Assembly: GCA_963969395.1 (NCBI GenBank) | Contig: OZ017796.1 | Location: forward strand, 10,666,501-10,730,500 | Length of the DNA: 64,000 nt | Reading direction: 5' to 3' | DNA from: Pseudoscleropodium purum | Taxonomy: Eukaryota; Streptophyta; Bryopsida; Hypnales; Brachytheciaceae | Part shown: one piece after another, positions 36,348 to 48,400 of the stretch | Layout: every line of letters starts with the position of its first letter | Numbering within the stretch: position 1 is the first letter of the stretch | Translations under genes and position numbers: made by a program | The notes under the pieces: generated by a model | Seen by the model: the letters and a program-made list of their open reading frames with translations, nothing else | The model's database searches: none | Told to the model about the DNA's origin: nothing

Positions 36348-36664
36348 GCTCCTAGCACCAACTCTATCTTATGATCTACCTTCCTTTTAGGAGGTAGTTC
36401 ATCTAGTTGTTCATTAGTTAAAACATCTACAAATTGAGCTAACATGTTTTTACACAAGTTAGAATTGACATTAAGTGAAATATTATCTTTATTAACTTTA
36501 CTAGAGGTCTCCCTAAGAACAATAAAAAATTTCTCCTTAAAGAGATTACTTTGAAAGACCATGTTAGTACCTGCACCCTTAACACTTGGCATCCTAATAA
36601 AAGCAAGGGGCTTGGGTAGCCCCTTTTTATCTACTATTATAACATGGAGATTAGGTCTCTTCAT
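36348..36664 (-). pseudogene. Ty3/gypsy fragment: region just before reverse transcriptase
   Basis: The minus-strand frame ends in LPPKRKVDHKIELVLGA, recognisable as the PPR-x-VDHxIEL-x-PGA stretch that precedes the reverse-transcriptase domain in plant gypsy polyproteins. It is cut off right there by the CACTA terminus at 36347. Upstream in the same frame no protease active site (DSG/DTG) was seen. Stops and frame breaks separate it from the gag part to its right. Confidence 0.65.
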
Positions 36665-36692
36665 TTACTATATATGGATGAAGGCACACTTT

Positions 36693-37640
36693 GGTTGGCA
36701 ACCAAATCACTTGCCCCGTGAGCCGGCATAGATATGGTACTCAAATTTAAATTGGTCACTTTGGAGTTCTTCTTGGGGCAGTCCTTTGCCATGTATTTTG
36801 GCAAGTTGCAATTGTAGCACAACCCTTCCTCCTTTTCTACCTTGAGTCCATCTCGCTTAGCCTTTTTTTGGAGTTGTTTTTGCCTCCATCAATGTTCTCT
36901 CGGGCTTTTAGCTTCCGCTTGCCAAATTCATTTTTGGTTCTACTTGAGCCACCCCCATAGCCCTTGTTATGAGCCTTGAGGCCACTTGATCCATTATGCT
37001 TTCCGCTGTCCCTAGCATCCCTCAAACAGATTACAAGGTCAATGATTTCAAGCATTATCTCTAGGAGCTTTTCACGCTCCCAAACCTTTCTCCAAATGGT
37101 CTCATTTAGGTTGGCCAAGAGTGCCCCAATCATCTCCAACTAAGGCTTTTTTCCACACTTAAATTAGAGGTACTTTGCCTTGTAATGTAAGATTGTCCTG
37201 GGGTTTGGGCTTCATGACACTAAGAGAGCACACATTCAACAAGTGTTGATGTAGTTTCCTCCAAGTTATCCCAATCCAAATTTTCACCTCTTGTCAAGTT
37301 ACCACATCTAACAAAGCCACTTTCCATGTCACATAAGTGGCAGCAGTTCTATCTTTGAAAAACAAGCCAAAGTTCCTAACCAAGACTTCATCATCCAAGT
37401 AACCCAAAGCTTCACAATAGGTCTCATATTCCATAAGAAAGGTTTCAATAGCCCTCCTATCTTTGATGTCCCCAAAAATTGGCTTAGATATATTCTTCAT
37501 ATACACCACCTTAGCCTGACTTTGAGCTGGGGCCACTGCCTTCTCTTTCACCAAAGCCATGAGCTTTTCATTTTGCTAGATCAAATTAGCAACCATACGT
37601 GCCCAATTGGTATTGTTATGGGGTATTTCTCTCCATTTCT
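36693..37640 (-). pseudogene. Ty3/gypsy gag remnant
   Basis: Read on the minus strand: a gag start near 37645 (ATGGCTACAATG), a capsid-like part about 37294-37560, a basic Gly/Lys/Arg-rich linker (36900-37050) and a zinc-knuckle-like CYNC....YMAKDC near 36780-36825 in which the histidine of the CCHC knuckle is replaced by tyrosine. Several frameshifts and stops break the frame, so no functional Gag is made. It is on the same strand as the RT fragments to its right, but in the wrong order relative to them. Confidence 0.6.
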
Positions 37641-37645
37641 TGCAT

Positions 37646-37787
37646 TGTAGCCATGGCTAGAAAATGACGTCCGCATCAACAAAAAATCAACATATTTTTG
37701 TTAATTTTGGTATTGCAATGTCCGTTTTCACGGTTTTTTTTGTTAATGGTGACATTTTTTTGGTTCATTTAGACAGTGCAATGGATT
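37646..37787 (+). mobile_element. CACTA element left-end fragment
   Basis: CTAGAAAATGACGTCC... and the following 'atcaacaaaaaatcaacatatttttgttaattttggtattgcaatgtccgttttcac' align with the first ~150 bases of the CACTA element at 34121. The first two bases of the terminus are missing. The rest of the element is gone: the sequence passes straight into an RNase H-side gypsy fragment. Confidence 0.5.
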
Positions 37788-37961
37788 ATGGTGTGAAGAA
37801 CTACAAAAGTTGTGGACAAAAGGACTTAAGTGTTTGGAACGCTTTATCACATGCAACATTCCACTTTAAATACTTTACCCTCTTTCAATAGCAAATCTGA
37901 GAAAGGCCCAACTATCTTGAAGAAGTTTTTAATGAACATTTGGTAGTAATTAGCCAACCCT
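37788..37961 (-). pseudogene. Ty3/gypsy reverse transcriptase end / RNase H start
   Basis: On the minus strand from 37961 the frame reads LANYYQMFIKNF, the conserved junction between reverse transcriptase and RNase H in plant Ty3/gypsy elements, followed by a PFSDLL motif. A stop codon and a frameshift follow within 45 codons. The upstream half of the same motif lies at 39187-39200, separated by a CACTA insertion. Confidence 0.7.
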
Positions 37962-39186
37962 CACTGTAAGAAAATAGGCAATTTTATGACGTCAAGAAAA
38001 ACACTTCATCATGTTGCTTGAGACATAAAATGAATCAATGTTGACATCACCTAAAATCTATGATAATTGACAAGCAAAAAACATGCCTAAATGTGGCTTG
38101 TTTTTTGGTAACATTACAAAAAAATGGTCTTCCAAGCCCTTCAAAATGTGGCATCTAGACACCTTGTAAGCGCCATGTCAACGAAGAGAGCCACATAGGA
38201 TTTTTTTCATCCAACCCATCAATGACTTGGCACCTGAATGGCACTTGATGTAGTGGCGGGAAAATAATGACGTGGCATGCCTAATTAGCACACTTTTATA
38301 TTGTTTAAAAATTTTAATGTTGCTTTTTGAGACATCAAATTAGATGTTTTTTGAAACATCAATTAGTACATACCATACGTATAGGGTAAGACCAACAAAA
38401 AACAATTAGTGAAAATAAATGAAAAAATAAAATAAAACCAACAAGAATAATTGTAGAATTCACCAAGAATTAAAAAAAACTTACCATCTACCATTAAGAG
38501 AATTTTTGATGGCCAAATGAAGAAATTACCTCATTCAAAATTAATGAAAATGAAGGGTGGAGAGGATGTATTTATACTAAAATCTAATGTTTGTTCATGG
38601 TGAGACAAAAGATATGGGATATTTTGAATGTGGGAGCTTGATAACTAGACTTGTGGACATTGTTTCATACATTGTTTCAGACATTGGGACGTTGTGGTGG
38701 ACATTGGGATGTTGTGTCAGACATTTTACATTGAACATATTTTTTTCTTTACATATCCCACATAGATTTTCAATCTTCCTAGAACCCTATTTGTATAAAG
38801 AGCTTCATTTTTTATCCATAGTGTACATTCATCCATTTCCCTTTTTTGGCAAAGTATGCCACGTGGTTGCCCTTCTTATAAAATTTTCACATTTGGTCAG
38901 CATTTTATCATAGACTACAAAAATTTTAACTAATTTATCTATAGTCAAAATGATTTTACTTGCTAATGTGGCAATCTATGTTTTTTTTAGATGATTCAAA
39001 AAACATCAATATGTTTTCAGTGATGTCAAATAAAACATCAATGTCCATGATAGCATCAACTTTTTTTTATAGTAATGTGTGAGCATTTTCTGCAACATCT
39101 ACAAAAATTTACCTTACTTGACTTTCTACACTTTGACATTGCATGTTAGTGATAAACATATCCCAAAACACGAGTTTCTTATAGTG
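37962..39186. mobile_element. CACTA-type element 3 (1225 bp), CCT duplication
   Basis: It starts CACTGTAAGAAAATAGG and ends GAGTTTCTTATAGTG (inverse CACTATAAGAAACTC). It is flanked by a perfect 3-bp repeat CCT (37959-37961 and 39187-39189), the normal duplication size for CACTA elements. Removing the element and one CCT restores the gypsy reading frame across the conserved SFLG/LANYY motif, which proves the boundaries. The inside contains repeated 'catcaat(g)tt' motifs near both ends and no transposase domain that I recognise. Confidence 0.85.
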
Positions 39187-39547
39187 CCTAAAAATGACCT
39201 CGCTCCCTTTCGAGTTTGTGGAACTTCCCATTCCACAATGGCCTTAATCTTCTTGGGGTCTGACTTGATACCCTCCTCATTCAAGACATGCCCTAAAATT
39301 TTAATTCCTTCAAGAAGAACTCATTCTTCTTAGCATTGGCATACAATTTATGTTCACCCAATTTGGCTAACACCTTAGCCACATCCTTTGCATGTTGCTC
39401 TTCAATTTGGAAAAAGACTAAAATGTCATTAATGTAGATGACCACATACTTATCCATTTCATCATGAAATGATTGTGGTAAAGGTGGCTGGTGCATTACA
39501 CAGCCCAAAGGGCAAAATAGACATTGAAAATACATCCCAAGGTTCAA
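39187..39547 (-). pseudogene. Ty3/gypsy reverse transcriptase remnant
   Basis: The minus-strand frames show YVVIYINDILVF, corresponding to the reverse-transcriptase active-site box (YxDD; here the first Asp is Asn), then a LYAN..K.EFF stretch, then after a +1 frameshift near 39293 LGHVLNEEGI and SDPKKIKAI and SFLG. These are ordered motifs of plant Ty3/gypsy polymerase. The frameshift and the altered active site make it inactive. Confidence 0.8.
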
Positions 39548-40667
39548 ATTGCATTAGAAAGTAGACTAGATGACCTTCATTTCATTACTAGTAGTTGTAT
39601 CCAAACTCCTAAAGTATCATTTTTATGGAAAATTTTCATATCAAAGCAAGAAGCAACAACTTCCCAAAGACACAAAAACATCGTATTTTGTGGTTCATTT
39701 TTTTTACCACATAACTTCTCATTTACAGCAGGTAATAAAATTAAGTACAAATTTGAAATGGTTTCATTCAAACAACCATATGATAACCATCAATGCAAGA
39801 AGTTCAAAAGTAGATATTCCCAAGTTGTAGTGTGCGACATAACTTACCATATGTTACTATGGAAGTTTGAAGAAAAAATTAGTTGTGATTTGAAAAAAAA
39901 CTATCTAAAACTTAGTTTTGTTCAACATGATTTGGAACTACTTTATCTTTGGTCAGTTTTTTTTATAACTTCAAAAAATCTATTTGTGCGTCGCCATATT
40001 GCTATACTTCATTTGAGATTGTCGTGCACAAAAAAATGAAGAAAATTGGCATTTATAGAAATTAGAATATTAACAATTTGACAAACATGCAAATGATGTT
40101 GGTTCTCACAATATTTGAATTTTTTTAGGAATTGAGAGCATAGGAAAGCATTCGCCATTATAGAGTGAGCATAGGTTTCAAAATAGACCATTTTTATATC
40201 TTACGACCCTTGCATTTGGAATATTTGTTGAAATAAATAATGCATTCAATTTTCATATTTTGTAGCCATATAATGCATTTTGTAGGTTCAATTTTTTGTG
40301 TGAAGACTACAATTCACGATACACAAAATTGATCCAAAAAATAAAATAAAAATGACTATTGTTGTTTACTTCATAAAATAACTGAAAATTGCCAAAAAAA
40401 TCACTAGTCTTCTAAAAATTAACGTTTAGGGTATGGTTGTTCGAATGCAACCATTTCAAATTTGTACTTAGTTTTGTTAGTCCCCGTAACATGAAGACAA
40501 ACACGAGCAAAGCTACAAAATTCAATTGCATAAGTTACTCTTCCTAACCCAAACTGAACACGAAAGGTCCACAAGAGAAACGTGGATGAAAAAATGCTTC
40601 CAATCTCTGTCATCCCAAGGTCACAAAAATGGCTCCTGCGGTGTTCCAGAGTCATTACCTTGTTACC
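39548..40667. repeat. Region with inverted repeat arms
   Basis: About 39715-39780 ('aagtacaaatttgaaatggtttcattcaaacaaccata') and the reverse complement of about 40430-40500 are near-identical. Weaker similarity continues outward toward 39650 and 40580. This suggests a ~1-kb element with inverted arms of which the exact ends are not resolved. The 171-codon open frame at 39524-40039 starts within it and has no recognisable domain. Confidence 0.4.
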
Positions 40668-40690
40668 TTATTATTATTATTATTATTTTC
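40668..40690. repeat. (TTA)n microsatellite
   Basis: About seven consecutive ATT units followed by a degenerate ATC/GTC tail. Confidence 0.85.
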
Positions 40691-40918
40691 ATTATCATCG
40701 TCGTCTTTTCGGAATGTCATGACTGAGGCCTCCGTCCGTCATTATGATCGCATACTGTTGCGGACTACGTCAACGTAGAGTCAAAGAGACTTTCCTTCTT
40801 GGATTCCCATTTACGAAACAGGCTACCATCAAAATGGGGAACTCCCTTCATTACCTCAGTATAAGCAATGCATTTAATAGGGAATACAAAACTTACTCAT
40901 TAATAAGAATACTGCAGG

Positions 40919-40942
40919 CAGGGAGGGAGGGAGGGAGGGAGG
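40919..40942. repeat. (GGGA)n microsatellite
   Basis: A GGGA/GGAG run of five to six units in a less AT-rich context. Confidence 0.8.
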
Positions 40943-41036
40943 CCGGTAATAATGCGAACTGGCTGGCTGCAAAAATGATACGACAGCAAATGATAAAAAT
41001 TGACTGATTCACTCCGTTCTGTTTTTGTTTTTTTTG

Positions 41037-41136
41037 GAAATGAAATGAAATGAAATGAAATGAAATGAAATGAAATGAAATGAAATGAAATGAAATGAAA
41101 TGAAATGAAATGAAATGAAATGAAATGAAATGAAAT
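41037..41136. repeat. (GAAAT)20 pentanucleotide array
   Basis: Twenty perfect copies of GAAAT in 100 bases without interruption. The array creates a Ser-Phe-His-Phe-Ile pattern on the minus strand that has no coding meaning. Confidence 0.97.
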
Positions 41137-41666
41137 TGATTCACTGGCTCCGGCCTTTTGCTGAGTGAGAGAGTATATAAGTTATTATAATGGAATTTGC
41201 AAAATAAGTATCAATAGATTACTGTATGAGGGCGTTCCTTCCACTTCCGTCGTTGTTTTATTATTACGGAGGAGGACGGAGTTTGTGTCAGTGAGCTGGA
41301 GCAGTACCCAAGGCGACTGAGAATCTTGGTAGGTCAGTTTGTCAGAGGGAGCTTCATACTTTCCATCCACTGCAGCTATTCTACCAAAAAAAAGAAGCCC
41401 CTCCTTGCTGGAACGTACGTCACCGGCTCACTTTTCCTCACTGGCCTTTATAGCAATCATAGCTCCAGGCCAAAAAAAACAATTCTTTCTTTTAATCTCT
41501 CACTAAACTATTGGTTTTTTTCCAGTCCCCTTCTGCTTGCAGTCAGTCAGTCGCCTACCCCGGAAAAAACAATAACAACAACAAAAAGAAAATGAATCAT
41601 AAAATTTAAAACTAATACGGTACTCATTCCTGGCTTCGTTTGAATTTATAAATGAGAAGTAAAATG
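41137..41666. other. Less AT-rich stretch, no gene recognised
   Basis: Short frames on both strands, none with recognisable domains. A TATATAAG near 41173-41180 and a CT-rich patch hint at a promoter, but no convincing coding region follows. Confidence 0.3.
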
Positions 41667-41951
41667 ATGGATTTAGCAGGACGTTAAATCATGCCCAGGA
41701 AATGGGCCCAGGAGGCTAGACTTACCCCAGGGGAAAATGCAGGAATTTTTTTTTTTTTCACTCAATCTTCTTTTGCAAATTTTGAATTCATATTTGCAAT
41801 CAGATACCTCAAATTCGCTAGGAGAGTTCTAGAACATGCCTTAGACACAGCTCAAAATAGGGGGCTTCTTTTACATTTCCCCTCTGTGAACCCCCCAAAA
41901 TACCCTCCTAGGCCATTTCCTGGGCATGATTTAACGTCCTACATGGATTTA
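41667..41951. mobile_element. MULE-type MITE with 9-bp target duplication
   Basis: The element 41676-41942 (267 bp) has inverted ends that match perfectly for at least 28 bases, from AGGACGTTAAATCATG inward to CCCAGGAAATGG. It is flanked by a perfect 9-bp direct repeat ATGGATTTA (41667-41675 and 41943-41951). Nine-base duplications are the signature of Mutator-like elements. The inverted repeats themselves contain TTAA, but the flanking 9-mer shows this is not the target. Non-coding. Confidence 0.8.
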
Positions 41952-42348
41952 TAGGTGGTATTGTAGTACACTCAAATCAACACACTATTAGTGGATATGC
42001 AGCCAGTATATAAGCTGGGTATAGCCCTATACCCGCTACCTTTTTGCTATAATTGTGGCTATTTTATTGTTATTGGTGTGGTGGAATTTTTAGATTTTCT
42101 TGTTGGCGAGTGAAAGAAGGTTCTAACACACCAAAGAACATGACATTTGGATGTTGTATGCAAAAGTTATGAAGGGTCAAAGTTTTTTTGGGTAGAAATT
42201 CTGAAATTGTTTCTTCCATTCGGGTAACATATTGATTTTGGAGATGTATCTAGAGTGATGATGGCATTTGTAGGCGAGGTGCAATTATAGTTGTACCCAT
42301 CTTATTGTAATTAGCAATGCTTGCTTGGATTGACTATCCTAGTAAGCT
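41952..42348. repeat. Dispersed repeat also at 54485-54730
   Basis: The segment 42035-42290 ('cttgttggcgagtgaaagaaggttctaacacaccaaagaaca...', 'aaaagttatgaag', 'ttggagatgtatctagagtgatgatgg') aligns in the same orientation with about 54485-54730. No coding capacity and no termini recognised. Confidence 0.6.
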
Positions 42349-42859
42349 TTAACCCCTACAGGGTTAAGGTGTATTTATAGTAAAATCATCAAAAATAGTC
42401 ATTTAGGGGGGCATCGAGAAAAAGGTAAGAAGTAATAATTTCTCATTTTGGATTTCATCCATGTGAAATTGTACTAGAGTATTATATGAATGTCTAGAAG
42501 AAAATAAAAAACTTTGACAATATTGAATGCAAGATTATAGCATTGGAAGCTAAAAAGAAACAAAAGTTGATCCTACCTATGACCAAGAAACCAAACTATA
42601 ATTTATTTTGAAATAATTTTTTTGCAACTACACTTATATATTTGATACTAGTTGCATCCTACACCATATTGGTTATATGCTTGCCAAATTTTAAAATTTA
42701 TGAAGGACTTTTGCCCATATTGTATGGAATTTCCTAGTGTGTCTAAAAAAATTTGAGTAACATAAATTTTGATTTGGGAAAAAAGATTAGCTTCGTAAAA
42801 AGGGTAGTTGCCCATGAATTATGTCATCACTTGTCATTTAGTGACCACTAAGTCCTTAA
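42349..42859 (+). mobile_element. TTAA element related to family D
   Basis: It starts TTAA-CCCCTACAGGG. The interior 'aaaactttgacaatattgaatgcaagattatagcatt' matches family D (12130-12190). The right TTAA (42856-42859) also begins the next element (CCCCTTAAGG). The right inverted terminus is eroded. Confidence 0.45.
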
Positions 42860-43498
42860 CCCCTTAAGGACTAAAACGACACAATGTGTCCTCTTCAAAT
42901 TTTCATTGGCAAATTTTCAATAGAGTGAAACAATTCTCAAAAGTTTGTAAATTAGGATCTTGTAGAGTAACAACTTTACATACTTGTTTCATTCTTTTTA
43001 TTTTCAAAATTTCAATGTGGGAATTATTTAAAATTTTATTTAGGAAATATAATATAATAGGAAAATGATGCAAATATGACTTTTTTTACAATGAAAGAAA
43101 TAGTAGGAATTAAAAAAACATTTTCTTGGATATTTCTAAACTTTACAATATACAAGCAAACAAATCCTAGGAAAAAACATTGATTTGTATTTTTAGCAAT
43201 TTTAACAATACAAGGTTCAATTTAGTGTGATTAAAAATTACAAAAATAAAATAGAATAATTCCAATTTTTTTGAATATATTTCAAACAATATGATAATAA
43301 TATTCATTTTTCAATTTCAAAAATTGTTGCATATATATGTTTCTAATAATTTTGTAGTACTCAATTTAGGCAACTTTGGCTTTCTATTCTTTGTATTTGA
43401 AAATGTGTATAATATTGAGATAATTTCTTGTTTCTCATTTTTTAAATTAACAAGATAAAATTTGCCTTAGATTCCAATACAATTCTTTTAGGGGTAAA
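42856..43498 (+). mobile_element. TTAA element with terminus CCCCTTAAGG
   Basis: The left end TTAA-CCCCTTAAGGAC is clear. A decayed right end TCTTTTAGGGG-TAAA at about 43485-43497 is the best partner. The interior is AT-rich and non-coding. The right boundary is uncertain. Confidence 0.35.
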
Positions 43499-44549
43499 AA
43501 ATCATTATTCATCTTCTTATAATTTTTCTTCTTCTAAATCTGTATTTTTTGCCTATAAGTTAAGCATCCAAAATTGTTATAATTTTTAAAACTAAAGGTC
43601 AATATTTTTATAATTAATTCCATGCATAATAGACAAAATAGTCTTTATTTTTGTAAGGTTAAAATTAATAATTTCAAGCACATCCATGTGCAAAAAAATA
43701 TCAAAGTAGGAAAATTCATTGAAAACCTCAATCTATTGTCAAAAAGTTTTTTGATATTAAAAATAAATAAATCAGAGTTAATTAAAAAGCAAGTTGGAAC
43801 AACTAGTCTAATTCTTGTCTTAAAGTTGTTAGGGCTTGAGGATTTAAGTTAAACATTGAAACCCACAAATAATTGTTCTAACTATATAAGCTAATTCCAC
43901 TAATTATATAGCCCCATTGTAATAATACTAATTTGCACTAATTAGAGACTAACACAAATTTGCAAAGCACAATGATATATAATTGTGCTTCTTAGCATTA
44001 TAGAAAAATCAATATCATGGAATCTATATTAACATCACATTTCTTTAAATACATCATATTCATTGAGCTTTCATTTTTATATGTTCATTTTTCATTTTAA
44101 ATTAATCAAAATATTCACTCTAGTTAGACCACATTTTTCCATTAATTATTCTGATTATTATGAGAGATATTGTATACTCCTTCTAGTATTGAATTTAGTT
44201 GTATAGTTGTATGCACAACAAATTAGATAGTTGTGATTTTAATGCTATTCAAGCAATCATCTTACTAAAGGATCTTACTTTTATAATTTATAATTGTAAT
44301 CTTGATATATATTATCTATTGATAAATTAGCTCAAGATGCATTTATTTTATACTAAGTACTTTACTTTGAATTTGAATTTTTGAATTTTAACAAAATGAA
44401 GGTTGGTTATATATTCAAAATATAAATTCATTCAAACAATGTTTAGATTTTGAGGAATATTTTTTTGGAGAATGAAATTTCTATGTGATATAAAAAATAT
44501 TTACTGATCAATTTATCTATGTATACAACATATGTGATCAATTCACAAT
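43499..44549. other. AT-rich stretch, no gene recognised
   Basis: A 76-codon open frame at 43622-43852 has no recognisable features and the composition of its AT-rich surroundings. Confidence 0.4.
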
Positions 44550-45479
44550 TTAACCTCTACAGTTCTTTGACTACGTTTGCGCCCAAAATGCTCGAAAATT
44601 GTCATTTCTTATACAAGTTTCAAAATTTAGAAGAAAAAAAAAATTGGACACATGTTTGTAGGATCTTGTAGTAAACTAGTTTGAAAAGATGTGGTAAAAA
44701 TTTTGGAAATCTCCACCGTGTAGATTGAAAGATATTAGCATTTGAAGTGTCAAAAAACATTTTTTTGTCCCTATGAAAAAACGGGCAGCTGAACTTCACT
44801 AGGTCACATTTGTATGAAAAACTTTTCAAAATGATTGCAACTCTTTAAATTCATTTTTCAAGGCATGTTGGCTACATGTTTGAAAATTTTTAGATCATTT
44901 GAAGTTGTACATCATATAGGAAAGAATAGTAAGTAGAATGATGTAGAGAATGGTTCAAAATACTAAATTCTTAATAATTTAGTTATGGAATTGAAAAATT
45001 CCAATCCCAATAGTTGTAATGTTGTAATAAACAATCTTCACCTAATGTTTTTGTTTTTTTCCAAAAATATTGAAAATTGAGCTCAATAAAGAACTTCAAA
45101 GTTTATTTTGGAGTAGAGAATCCATAACTACCCACAAACTAAAACACCTCATAACTTTTGACTCATTGATCTAAATGGAATGATTCAAAACTTTTACTAT
45201 CTATATAAATCTAGAAAACCAATTTCAAATTTGGGTTTTTAAAAAAAATGATTTTTTTAGATCTGCCCAAACTACCTAAGTTGAGAAACAAACTACATAT
45301 TAGGCTATAACTTTTGAGTCATATTTCCAAATGCCCTAAAATTTAGTGCACATGAAAGATATTCCTTGTCCACACCTTCTATCAAAATTTGACCTAAAAA
45401 TATGTAAATCTCTAGTCACAAGCATCTACCCAAATTTTCTATGTTGCCAAAAAATGCAGTTTGGTCCTTTAGGGGTTAA
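44550..45479 (+). mobile_element. Family A TTAA element, copy 5 (930 bp)
   Basis: It starts TTAA-CCTCTACAGTTCTTTGACTACG and ends TTGGTCCTTTAGGGG-TTAA. Collinear with the other copies from end to end, and among the best preserved. No coding frame. Confidence 0.75.
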
Positions 45480-48400
45480 GTAGAAGCACATTGTTCATTA
45501 TATGAAAGTTGTTTATAATAAGCAAATTGGATTATTTTACAAAACAAGATGTGAATGTCAATAAAGACCATTGAGATGGAAATACTACAAAAGCTATAAT
45601 GCTAGAATAGGAAATGTGATGAATTTGAAGTTATCTATCATAGATATTTAGTACTTAAGATAAGGATGCACTATCCATCGCTATTTGCAATGATACAATA
45701 GAGAGTATATGTTTGTAAAATGTAATACAAAGTGGTGGAATAAAGTCTTATATTGCCTATATTACATACATTTGTTTATCAACTACTAAACCATTAATTA
45801 CTTGAGGAGTTTGGATGTTTATGTTATGTTAACAAATGTGTCATGTTTTTTATTGAATAGTATTGTATACAATATGACTTTGGAATGTATGTAAATGGAA
45901 TCAACCTATTATAGAACCTTAGAATACAATAAACTATCAAATTCAAATGAATGAATCTAAAGGTTCACCAAACAAACTAATGTCATCTCATTAACTATTA
46001 CTTCAATACATTTAACTCCTTTGCTAGTAATGATAAGTGGTATCTCTCTCTATATCTTTATACATAATGGATTATTGTATCTTACTACGAGCTTTAGCAA
46101 ATAATAATAATAATAATAATTCCCTAATTTTTTTTAGAGATTATCCCCTATATTGCTTGTTATTTGGAAATTGAACTTGATTGAGGAAGAACCACTATAT
46201 TTGACTATAGGGACATGACAATGTTGGAGATTTATGAGAATCATTTATAGCAATCTATATATTCTACAAACAAATAACTCTTTGTTGTATTGAAAATTGT
46301 AATATAAAGTATCCAAACCTTATCATATGCCCATATCTTGTTCAATTTTGAATGGTTGCCTATGTAGCATAAATTAAATTTTAGTCTTGTCTAATATTTT
46401 TTATTTGGACTTTAATTAAATATTAGGTACTTGAGTGCTAAAGGTGATAATAGATTACAATAGACATAAAAGTAAGTATGTGACAAATCACATGCCTTGT
46501 AGACTCATTCTAAAAGAGTTTTTTAAAATGCACTTTCTAAAGATCTTATAATGAAAAGATCATAAGTTTTGAATACTTTACATGAATGTTTGTACGCAAT
46601 GGTTTACAATTTTTCTTGACAATGCACTCATAAACTTGAAAAATGTCCATGATAAATGCACATTAAATTTGAGTAGGTGAAAACTTTGGGAGGAAAAAAG
46701 GTCACCTATGCTACTTACTTGACTACCCAAAAATAAATAAAAATTTACTCTTCAAGTACTCAAAATTGGAAATTTTTAATCTAAATAGTGCTTTGCCACA
46801 ATATATAGTACGTATTAAATTTAAAGACCTTGTTGAAAACTATTGAGATCATTTTCAAAAAAAATTTAGATAAGTTTCTACATTGTAAAGAATTGTATTT
46901 CTATAGGTTTTTATTATATTAGGGATTTTTTGAATTTTTATATTCAACTTTATAGTTCAGAATTTGAGATTAGATTTTTAGAGCTTAAAGATATAGGTTT
47001 TTGCTTTATTTAAAAAAAAAAATTATTTATGCAAATTGTGATAATGGTTTTGTCTTTAATTTTTGTGGAAGGTCATGAATCATTTGTAGAAAAAAAAAAT
47101 GGATATGGTAGTGCAAACATTGCAATTTCAATTTGATGCAAAATGAATGCTAATCAAGCATTTTTATGCACCTTGAGTGTATGATGGAACTTAGGGTATT
47201 GTAATGCACAATCACTCACATGCAAATTGACTTTTATACCCTTTAGCCTCAAAGCCAATTTTCCATATTATATTTTTTTCAAATTTGAAAAATGAGGTCA
47301 CTACCTATCAAGATGACATCATTCAAAAAATTTAATATTTTAATAATAAGACTTGTGCCATCTAACTTGTTTGACTTGGTGTATTAAAAATTTGTGTGAA
47401 AATAGAAGTTGTGCACATTAGAATTGTAAAACAATACTACTAATCACTAATCACAAAAAGATGATTTTAAAATTTGTGTAAATTTTAGTACATAGCATAT
47501 TTTAAGAATATGACCCATTATAAAATCAAAAACATATGTTGAATCATAAAATTATATTATTTCAATGAAGGCATTTGTATGATACAATGCACTAGATTTC
47601 CTATTGCAATGCATTACTTTTCATCATTTCTCAAAAATTTTACATTTAGAACATTATCCATTTAATTGTGACTTATTGTTCTGATTTTATTGTAGATATC
47701 ATCCAAAGAAAAAATAATGAATCATCTATATTATCATATCAATTAAAGAATATCTCGATTATGTAATTTTTTGATGTGCTTTGGGTGCAAATCCTTACGT
47801 TTGCAGATTTTTTAGTAAAAAATTGTATATAAAATTAGATCATGCTATATATAATTCCTAATGAATTGGACTCTATTTTAACCCAAAATTGTCAAGAATT
47901 GTTATTTCCAAGCACTTGGAGCAAAAATGGACAAAAATTTATCTTTTGAAATCCAATCATATCCAATTGTACTAAACTACCATAGAAGCATTGAATGGGG
48001 TGCTAAAAAACTTTTATCATAATATTGTAGTAACTCAAGTTAGAAAAAAACACTTATTTTCAATAATCCTAGAAAAAGGGACAAAGTTTTTTTTTATCAA
48101 GTATCAAAATTTTGAAAGAATCATTCCATTTGAAATTGATTTTGAACGAACCTACTAATATTCAGGTTTCCAATTATTGCTTCAAGGAACAATCACCCAA
48201 TAGGAGTAAAAGCTTTGATTCATTTTTAAGTCAACATAAATAGAGAATATTTTCCTTCATAAAACTCTCACATCATTTGTTAAATAATGGTTGAAAGTTC
48301 AAAATTAATTTTGTATTTTTGAAAATATCAATTCTATATTGGAGCTTCGATTGAATTTAAAAGAAGATTACTTATATACATATTTGAAAGTTCCAATATT

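Noticed and set aside
39524..40039. 171-codon plus-strand open frame, the longest apart from DPH2 exons
   Set aside because: It starts antisense to the gypsy RT remnant and continues through a repeat with inverted arms; composition follows the AT-rich background and no domain is seen.
40893..41144. Open frame encoding a repeated HFISF pattern
   Set aside because: It is simply the translation of the (GAAAT)20 microsatellite.
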